Assembly: GCA_036426205.1 (NCBI GenBank)
Contig: CM071569.1
Coordinates: forward strand, 3,631,644 to 3,695,643
DNA: 64,000 bases
Direction of reading: 5' to 3'
DNA from: Ascaphus truei
Taxonomy: Eukaryota > Chordata > Amphibia > Anura > Ascaphidae
The position numbers and the translations under genes are program-made. Positions 56,568 through 64,000 of the stretch are shown here, one piece after another; positions within the stretch are counted from its first letter, which is position 1; every line of letters begins with the position of its first letter. The notes below the pieces were generated by a model. It was given only the letters and a program-made list of their open reading frames with translations. It had not been told where the DNA came from and ran no database searches.

Positions 56568-57165
56568 TGCTAGGAGTCTTAGTAGTCTGAATACAGTGAA
56601 GTCTTCAATCACAGATACAAGTGACATCACGGAGCTAGAACCCGGAAATGAGAACCCTCGTCTAAGGGAGGACAGACGACACAAGTGGAAGATATACATA
56701 AATTGATCCAGCACATGTGACTCTAGTAAAATTGGCCTCCTCTTTCTCTCTCTCATAGTGTTGGCCGGTGGAATTGCATGCATTTGAACAAAGGAAGGTG
56801 AATCAACAGTACATGTTTTAGACAGAGTCGCGGATATTCGCAGCTGAAAGGAAGTCCCACATTTTCCGCAAACGTTAGCGAAAGATTCGCCCATCTCTAC
56901 CTTATAGACATTTTGAAAGAAAATCCATTCCGTTTATGTTATTTGTTCAAATTAGCCCAAGGAAATACAAGTCTAAAGGGTTGATTACAGAAGGTAGAGC
57001 AGTTGTATTCATAACGTTCCACAAGGTGGCACAAAATAGTGTTGTTGGTCGCGACAAATGACAATATTTTTCTAATTCTATTTTGACAGTTACACTTACT
57101 GGGTCTACGTACAGGCTACTAGAAAGGTGACCACCACTGGGTTTGAGCATGAAGTGTTTTGTAAC

Positions 57166-59387
57166 TGTAGCCAGGTCACCCTTTGCCCCCTGCGACCCCC
57201 TCGGGAGCCTCCGTGGGCACAAGTGATGCCGGGTACTGCCGGAGGCCAGCGGCAGACCCGACAGCCATCCCAAGGGTGGGGGCCGTTGCAGGGAGCGGTG
57301 CGCTGTCTCCGCGAGCAGGCCGGTTGCCGGGGACGCGATCGGGCCGTTGCTAAGGCCGCGGTCGCGTCTCTAAGGTCCCGGCGGCCGGCGAGGAGAGCGC
57401 CGCCATTACGGAGAGACTCGCGCATGCGCAGTGATCGCGCGAGGGAAGGAGAGGTCCAGTTAGCTCGCGCATGCGCAGGGAGAACCCTAGCGCCAGGGAA
57501 CAGTTGCGTGAGGGCAGGGAAGGCGCAGGAGAGTCGCGCGAGAGTAGGGATAGATAGTGAGAGGTTGTGGCGGCCATTAGGGGTTAGTGTAGGTGCAGGA
57601 AAGGCGCGCACGCGGCCCCAATGTAAGTACAGCCTCCACGGGACTACAATTCCCATGAGGCTTAGGGCCAAGCACATCAGGTGCTTCATAGGAGCCAATA
57701 GGGCTGCAGGACTGCCCTGGAGGAAAGGATACATTTCGCGGGCTTGCACCACGCTAGTCAGTCAGCGGAGGGACCCTGTGAAGGAAGGAGGTAGGGTACA
57801 GGAGAGAGGGACTCCCCTGTATTAGGCCAGCACCCCCTTTGGTCCAGGATAGTTCAGCTCCCCAGTAAGGTGAGTGTTGCCAGGGGCAGCCCTCAGGTTA
57901 GGGACCCTGCCACTTACATTAGTGGGAGCTGAGAGAAGGAAGTCTGCAGTTAGAGAGTTGGAGTCAGGGAGCTGTTAGGGAAGTAGGGTGTAGGGAGCGA
58001 GTGCAGCTTCTGCCCCATATAGGTACCTACACTCCAGGTAGACCCCAACTCCCCACTAGTTGGGTGGGTAACTGTTGAGGAAGGTGATAGAGAGTTGGAG
58101 CTAGGGAGCTGTGAGGGAAGAAGGGTGCGGGGAGTGAGAGCAGCTCCTGCACCCCATAGGTACCCACACCCCAGGTAGGCCCCAACCCCCCCCGCTAGCG
58201 TAGTGGGTTAAGTACTGAGGGAGGCCCAAGATAGGGACGCTGCCCTTAGTGTTGTTAGAGTGCTGCATTGTCAGGGTCACAGCGAGCAGTGCTGTGAGGT
58301 CTGATAGGCAGGCACCTTGTTGCGCAGCACGTTGGCTGCAGCCTCCAGTGAGTTACAGCTTGCTGCGGTAGGCGCTGGGACTAGTCAGAGAGTAGTGGGT
58401 CTGGAGAAGGGCTATAGCTGTTCTAGTCACCTTGAGGTAGCGCTAGGGGTAGGATGCCTGAAGGGATAGCCTGTTAACGAAATCAGGAATTCTGGAGAGG
58501 ATCTGCACTAGGCTAGCCAACAGTAGGTAGACGCCCAAGTACTGCATGGAAGAGTACTCTAGTCCATTCCAGATCACTTACCGAAGGGACTTGGGTAGTA
58601 AGGGGAGTGGGACAGGTCATCACCCCTGCAGGCCCTAGGAGTTCCCCAAGCCACTACAGGTTGCTGTACTACAGGGACAGGCCCTAGGTTAGGGTTCCTG
58701 TCACGTTAGTACCATTTAGATAGATAGGGACACAGCGGCTGCTGCTGTTCCTGTGGAAGCGGTTGGACCCACGTTGGGGTCCACAGAGACGATTCCAGAG
58801 TGGGACCGTCCTAGTGGTCTGCACGTGCAAGGAGTTCGGTTGGAGGATCAGACGGACTCATCACACGTCTGACCCTTTGAGAAGTTTGTTGCTGACCCGA
58901 GCACCGGAGTGCTCGGCAGGTATTATACCATCACATGTGCACCAACAGGCCTAGAGGTTTTAGTGACTGCGCAGTCACCCATTGACTATCTCTGTAGGAG
59001 TACGGGACATTGGGTGGGGTTCTTGGGACACTGGGTGGGATCACCTAGTGTTTGGGAATCGTCCTGCGAGACGTCACTGTTAGTGTCTCACCGTGAGAGA
59101 GACACAGGTTATCATTATTATTCGTTAGTAAAGTCCTTAGTTATATAATCACTGTGTGTGTGGTTTCTGATTGGGTTCCTATGTAGGGTCATTCTACACT
59201 TCCATAGAATCCTACACAGGTGGAGGCGCTGAAAGAAGATTCGTTCCAGAGGATTCACCCCAGGCTCTCACTAGCGGAGGCTCAGACTTCCTGTGAGCCT
59301 GCAGGTATACGCACCACACCGGTAACACCGCATGTTCTACTCACCCACACTATATATGAGATTGGGTGGGGTGGAATACCCGTTACA
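57166..59387 (+). mobile_element. solo LTR, TGTAGCCAGG family, 2.2 kb
   Basis: Starts TGTAGCCAGGTCACC, ends ATACCCGTTACA, flanked by TAAC on both sides (57162-57165 and 59388-59391). A CpG-rich block lies near the 5' end. ggaaaggatacatttcgcg (57722) and tggaggcgctga (59221) are shared with 62732-63926. AGTAAA near 59128 may serve for polyadenylation. No internal genes. At 2.2 kb it is unusually long; repeated phrases such as gttggagtcaggga/gttggagctaggga (57958, 58095) show internal duplication. Confidence 0.85.
57415..57480 (+). promoter_or_regulatory. two CGCGCATGCGCAG palindromes in LTR
   Basis: tcgcgcatgcgcag at 57418-57431 and 57465-57478, matching the NRF-1 consensus, inside the CpG-rich part of the LTR. 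Similar sites lie at 62957-62968 in the sister LTR. Binding is inferred only. Confidence 0.45.
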
Positions 59388-60004
59388 TAACATAGCAGGG
59401 AGGTGCACCAATAATGGGAAAGGGTTTCAAAAAACTGCTGCCAACATTGTCCAATTAAGGATGTGAAGATATGCTTTTCTCCCTGTCTTTTTCTCTGTTT
59501 AGGCAGAAGCTAAAGAGGTTAATAAAAAGGGAAACAGTGTCAGTATGCTGATTCCATGGCCGCTGCAAAGATTCTTAGTGTGTAGTTAATTTTCCACTTC
59601 TTTTACTTCTTTTGAGATTTAATGCATGTTTTCATGCTTTTGTGGTTTGGTATATGGAGGAGTCAAGAAAATGCAAATTGCAGTAAATCTTTCTTCTCTT
59701 AGCATTCCTTTAGCTCTCTTAATCATTAACCCACAAAAACACTATTTACTTTGTGTCTCTGGCCCTTATTCAATATGCTATGAAACCGATTCACTGGGCT
59801 ACTCCAAATGAATAAAACTCAAGCAAAGGCAGAATATCTTCTCTCGATCTATATTCTGTTTTCTATAGTACTGTAAGTGCAAAGAAGGAAATCCTATTAA
59901 ACATTTACCTGAAATATTATAAACTTGCCAGTGATTTAAAAAACAAAATTAAAAAATGGAGCGCAACTCCTAAAAGCGAGTGGTCAAAAATAATAATGGC
60001 GGAA

Positions 60005-60158
60005 AGTGCCCTGCGAGTACGGGACTGAAACCTCTATCAGTCAATCGGTTCTTATTCAGGGATACTAGAAATCCTCGATCTCCCTTAGATCGAGGATTGG
60101 AGTAATCCTGGATCCGAACCATGACTGAAGAAGGGTTAAGTCTCGTACTCGCAGTGCA
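60005..60158. repeat. ~154-bp imperfect palindrome
   Basis: The centre is a perfect 12-bp hairpin (aatcctcgatct-ccctt-agatcgaggatt, 60070-60098). Outer arms ctgcgagtacgggact and agtctcgtactcgcag also pair, with a less conserved middle. ctgaagaaggg occurs in the right arm. Family unknown. Confidence 0.8.
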
Positions 60159-60239
60159 TTAAATAAAATATCCATGAAATCCACTGGGTAACCCAATAAA
60201 AAGAAGCAATATGATCATGGATTACTATTGATCACTACA

Positions 60240-61560
60240 GTGAGGCTTATTTCTTTTGGCTGAGGGAGTGTACCGCTTGCGCTCACCACGAACAAGGCGG
60301 GACCCCGGTACTGAGGTGGGAAAGTACAAGACTGTGCACCCACAGCAGCGGGAGCACGCCTGGAGGGTGGATAGTCAGCATAGCCGGGTCTGGGTTGGAG
60401 AGAGTGGGTTAGTATGAGTACTTGCCAAAGTCCGGTGGTGGAGCCAGTGGGGTGGTCAGTGTCCGTTGTGCCGTGGTCTAGGGTAGGAGCCAGGAGAGTG
60501 GTAGATTGTCCGTAAGCCGAGGTCTGGGATGGAGAGGTGCGGGTAGTCAGGTACAAGCCGGGGTCTTTTTCCAGAGGAGGTCCAATAGTCAAGCCGGGGT
60601 CTTTATCCAGAGGGATCCTATAGTCAAGCCAGGCCAGTACGTAGGAAAGCAACAGAGAACACAGCAAGGCACAAGCAAAGCAAGGCAAGGCAAAACAAAA
60701 GCTGGAACACAAGGTCACAAGAGTTATGCTCAGCAATCAGGAAGTGAAAGCTTAAGTAGAACACAGGAACCAATGAGACTGGGGGCGGAACGGAGGCGCG
60801 GCCACTGTGGAGTTCAGTATAGGCTGCAGGAGACAAGAGGCAATTAGGATACTTGCCACGCAGCTGGGGAGCGGTGCACAGCGTCACTTGAGTGTGCCGC
60901 TCGAGAGAAGCGAGGCGCGTCCGGGGAGCGGAGCTAGGCTCTGTGGAATGGGTAGAAGAGCTACGCATGTGCGCACTCTGTAAACAGAGCAGGGATGCGC
61001 GCACGATCAGCAACCAGCGCAGAGGGCTGTGAAGAAGCAGGCAAGGAAGGAGCATGCCGTAAAGGACGTGTTCCCCGATTCCTTACAGGGAGATTTAAAG
61101 GTTTATTTAATAGGAAACAGGGGCGCCACAGTTCAGTGCTTTTTTTATATAATATATGCTGTAGTTTGCCGAAGAGCAATTTACGCTGTCCTAGATTAAG
61201 GTGATAAATCATAGATATAGATGTACTGCAGCAAAGATTATCGCACCCGCTCACAACACAATTTTGCATTATATTGCAGAATATCTCAGTGTTCAATGGT
61301 GATAACATAGAATATAGGAGAGTATCACACCCTAATGTGTCAGTAGGTGCAATAACCCCGGCTACCTCTGTGATATTTGTATTCCTGCAAACCGGGAATT
61401 ACAGATATTTTCTACATTTGAATGTTCACCAACATTATTATATTAAAACATATTAAGTCATATGAAACTGGTAAATAAATTAATATCATGCAACAAGAAA
61501 GAAAATTGGTGATATAATAATCCTGATCAATATTATATCACTTGCAATATTTCTTCACCA
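60240..61560. other. unassigned, partly LTR-like stretch
   Basis: Short near-repeats such as agccggggtctttttccaga and agccggggtctttatccaga (60558, 60594) and an aaggcaaggcaaaacaaaag tract resemble LTR U3 sequence, but I see no borders or genes. Minus-strand frames to 173 aa here have no domain. Confidence 0.35.
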
Positions 61561-61588
61561 TCATCTAAGACCCATATACAGTATAGGA

Positions 61589-61788
61589 CATGGGAGGTCA
61601 ACTCCAGTCCTCAAGAGCCACCAAAGGGCAGGTCTTAAGAATATCGCAGATTCAGCACAGGTGGCTCAATAAGTGGCTCAGTCAATGATCGAGCCACTGA
61701 TTGATTCACCTGTGCTGACGAAGAGACATCCTTTATCCTAAAAACCAGACCTGTTGGTGGTCCTTGAGGACTGGAGTTTACCATCCCT
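61589..61788. mobile_element. hAT-type MITE family C with 8-bp duplication
   Basis: Ends CATGGGAGGTCAACTCCAGT and (reversed) CAGGGATGGTAAACTCCAGT. Flanked by gtatagga (61581-61588) and gtataggg (61789-61796). The halves are long inverted arms, as in 35297-35555. Non-coding. Confidence 0.88.
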
Positions 61789-62144
61789 GGTATAGGGTCA
61801 AAGGCTAGTGGCTTGGAAGAAAAAAAATAGCCATACAAGTGCCTCTACTAGTGAGAGGGTAGAAAGCTTAAAAAAAGAAAGCATAAGAAACACAACATTA
61901 GAAAAGGCAATTAACACCAGGCAGACAATGTAATCTATATTTTAGCAGAAGTGTGCCAGTATGAGAAATTAATATGTATGTGACCAGAACAACTCAGTAT
62001 TAAGTTGTACTTGACTTCCTAAACTATACTCCTATACTATAAACTATATAATATAAACTATAAACTATATACTAAAAACTATACTTTACTCCTCTTCCTA
62101 AACTATAACAGCTCAGAAATATTAGCCCATGTGTGGCCTACATA

Positions 62145-62572
62145 TAGTTACATAGTTACATAGTAGATGAGGTTGAAAAAAGACATAGGTCCATCAAGTT
62201 CAACCTATGCTAAATTTAGACAACAGATACTTTATCCTATATCTATACGTACTATTTGATCCAGAGGAAGTCAAACAAAAAACCCCATTAAGGGGAAAAA
62301 TTAATTCCTTCCTGACTCCAAGAATTGGCAATCGGTTTAATCCCAGGATCAACATCCTTCTCATGTATACTTATTTGATATATCCCTGTATACCTTTCCC
62401 ATCTAAAAAGATGTCCAACCTTTTTTTGAACAAATCTATTGTATCTGCCATCACAGTCTCCATGGGTAATGAATTCCACATTTTAAATGCCCTTGCTGTA
62501 AAGAACCATTTCCTTTGTTGCTGGTGAAATTTCCTTTCCTCCAACCTTAAGGGATGGCCCCGAGTCCTTAGC
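62145..62572 (-). mobile_element. CR1-like LINE 3' end
   Basis: Same 3' UTR and tail as 2240-3720, with the C-terminal coding words LRLEERKF worn out of frame. It lacks the flanking sequence shared by the copies at 2.2 and 5.5 kb, which marks where CR1 itself ends. Confidence 0.85.
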
Positions 62573-62731
62573 CTACTTCAACTACAGAAAACATTTTTCT
62601 ATTGTGACATGAATTATCGTTATCTGTATGCTATGTTGGACTTTTACATACACCCCCAGACAAACTACCAAACACCAACTGTCCCTTCTATCCCTTCCGA
62701 CCATTTTGTTTACCTGCCTCATGCTCCCCTA

Positions 62732-63926
62732 TGTAGCCAGGTCCACCCTCTGCGTGTGGAACCCCTCCAGGTACTCACCGCGGCGGTCGGGAGTAGAGCG
62801 GCTGGTCGCGGGGGAGTTGTGAGGGTGCGCGCCATGCACGCGTCTTCTGGTGCGTGGGAGGGGTGTCCGGCGGGTGCCGGGAGCTGTGCACGGGAGGGCG
62901 CATCATTGGGGACTCTCGGCGGCACCCGCGAGGGGTGCCGCCATCTTCTTTGTGCTTGCGCATGCGCAATGGGTCCCTGCAGCCGGTGGCCATTACGGAG
63001 GTTGGCACATGCGCAAAGAAAGTGCGTGCGAGGCGGCCAATGGGAGAATTGCTCCCAAGAAGAATACAGCCCCCAGGGTACACAGGAGCAGGATCAGGTG
63101 ACACCAGGGAGCCTATAGGGTTGCCCAAACTCCCTGCTCAGGAAAGGATACATTTCGCACGTTGGAGGAGCACGTCAGTCGGCGCCAGGAGAGGCTAAGG
63201 GAAGGAGGTGAGGTGCAGGGGTCAGTGACCCACTGCACTAGGCCAGCAGCCCCCTAGGCCCCAGTTAGCCCTGAGCCACTCTGTAAGTTTGTGGTGCTTC
63301 AGGGACAGGCCCAAGTTAGGGACCCTGCCCCATTAGCATATACAGTGTCAGTTAGGGACACAGCGGATGCTGCGCTTCCCACCAAGAGCGGGACTGTACC
63401 CAGGGTGGCCGGCCCTGACCGATCATCCCGCTGGAGGAACCGGATGTCGCCAGGAGGTCTTCGGATTCTTTTTGAAGATCCTTTGAACGCCCAGGTGCCG
63501 TCGCACTGGGCAGGTATTGTTATGCACGTGCACCACCTACAGAGTGCTCACACATAGTGGCAGCGCTGACCACGGGACAAGGGTTATTCTGTGGACACGT
63601 GTGGGGGTACACGGTGGTGGGTAAGGGGCATACACTCATAAGTGGGAGTGAATGACATTGGGACTTATAGAGTATAAGAGTTATATATATGTATGTTCAG
63701 TAAAGGTTATTCTTGTTTATTGATACCAATTGTGTGTTATTGGGTTGTGTCCTGTGAGGGCCCCTTCCCGCCCTGTCGGGATTCCTCTCAGGTGGAGGCG
63801 TTGCACCACGAGAAAGCGAATCTATATGTACCCCAGGCACCCCGAGCGGAGGCTTAGGCTCCTGAGGGCCACACAGGTAATATACAGCATTAGTATCGTC
63901 TGTATTCACAGGGAATACCTGTTACA
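62732..63926 (+). mobile_element. solo LTR, TGTAGCCAGG family, 1.2 kb
   Basis: Starts TGTAGCCAGGTCCACC, ends ATACCTGTTACA, flanked by CCTA (62728-62731 and 63927-63930). Shares ggaaaggatacatttcgc, caggtggaggcg and the terminal 30 bp with 57166-59387. An AGTAAAGG signal lies near 63698 and a tatatata box near 63682. TGCGCATGCGCA at 62957-62968. Confidence 0.87.
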
Positions 63927-64000
63927 CCTATGTTTTTATCTTCTACACTTATTTTATGCCCATGCTCCTCTCTCCTACTTACTATTTCTTTGCTTTCCAA

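Noticed and set aside
57105..57825. Long GC-rich open frames on both strands (215 and 232 aa), looking like a CpG-island first exon
   Set aside because: They lie wholly inside a solo LTR with a 4-bp target duplication, the two strands are equally open, and there is no domain. High GC content explains the lack of stops.

Overview
This window looks like intergenic DNA from a vertebrate, most probably an amphibian (a frog is my best guess). That rests on the mix of repeats: CR1-like, L2-like and RTE-like LINEs, a Penelope-like element with a GIY-YIG endonuclease, a Gypsy element with a SCAN-like gag, tRNA-derived SINEs with a LINE-type tail, and many MITEs with hAT, TA-target or Harbinger-like ends. 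I cannot name the species. I found no convincing host protein-coding exon, tRNA, rRNA or CRISPR array; almost every open frame I can identify is a decayed transposon frame or an accident of low-complexity DNA.

Layout. 1-6.8 kb: unassigned DNA, then two CR1 3' ends in inverted orientation with a shared flank (2.1-3.7 and 5.0-5.6 kb), a pogo/Tigger-like MITE nested in one of them, and a hAT MITE at 4.0 kb. 6.8-11.8 kb: three head-to-tail pieces of an RTE-like LINE, a short-period repeat split by a 527-bp insertion with a 14-bp target duplication, and an RTE-like RT C-terminal piece. 12.7-13.4 kb: a dispersed repeat next to a ~494-bp near-perfect palindrome with a CT/AG microsatellite at its axis. 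14.9-20.4 kb: two MITEs, a minus-strand LTR, an unidentified minus-strand ORF cluster, a Harbinger-like MITE and a hammerhead-ribozyme-like fold. 21.2-25.6 kb: a decayed minus-strand Gypsy element with both LTRs, interrupted by Penelope-related DNA, then a MITE. 26.2-29.1 kb: a Penelope-like element (RT, GIY-YIG, 3' promoter/ribozyme region) split by a minus-strand solo LTR. 30.4-37.0 kb: L2-like LINEs, MITEs and a 169-bp inverted repeat. 38-46.5 kb: a solo LTR, SINEs, a 1-kb pyrimidine tract, a 77-bp minisatellite, and a hAT MITE nested in another MITE. 46.5-57 kb: sparse Penelope, LTR, SINE and MITE pieces, with a second well-formed hammerhead-like motif at 56.5 kb. 57.2-63.9 kb: two long solo LTRs of the same family as the one at 39.4 kb (all flanked by 4-bp target duplications), a palindrome, a hAT MITE and a CR1 fragment.

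How the parts relate. The autonomous families (CR1, L2-like, RTE-like, Gypsy, Penelope-like) are all broken here, while most short elements (SINEs, MITEs, solo LTRs) need enzymes supplied elsewhere. The SINEs share tail sequence with the L2-like LINEs, so those LINEs are plausible partners. Several Penelope-related pieces carry hammerhead-like folds, and GCGCATGCGC palindromes recur in the promoter-like parts of both the Penelope element and the long LTRs.
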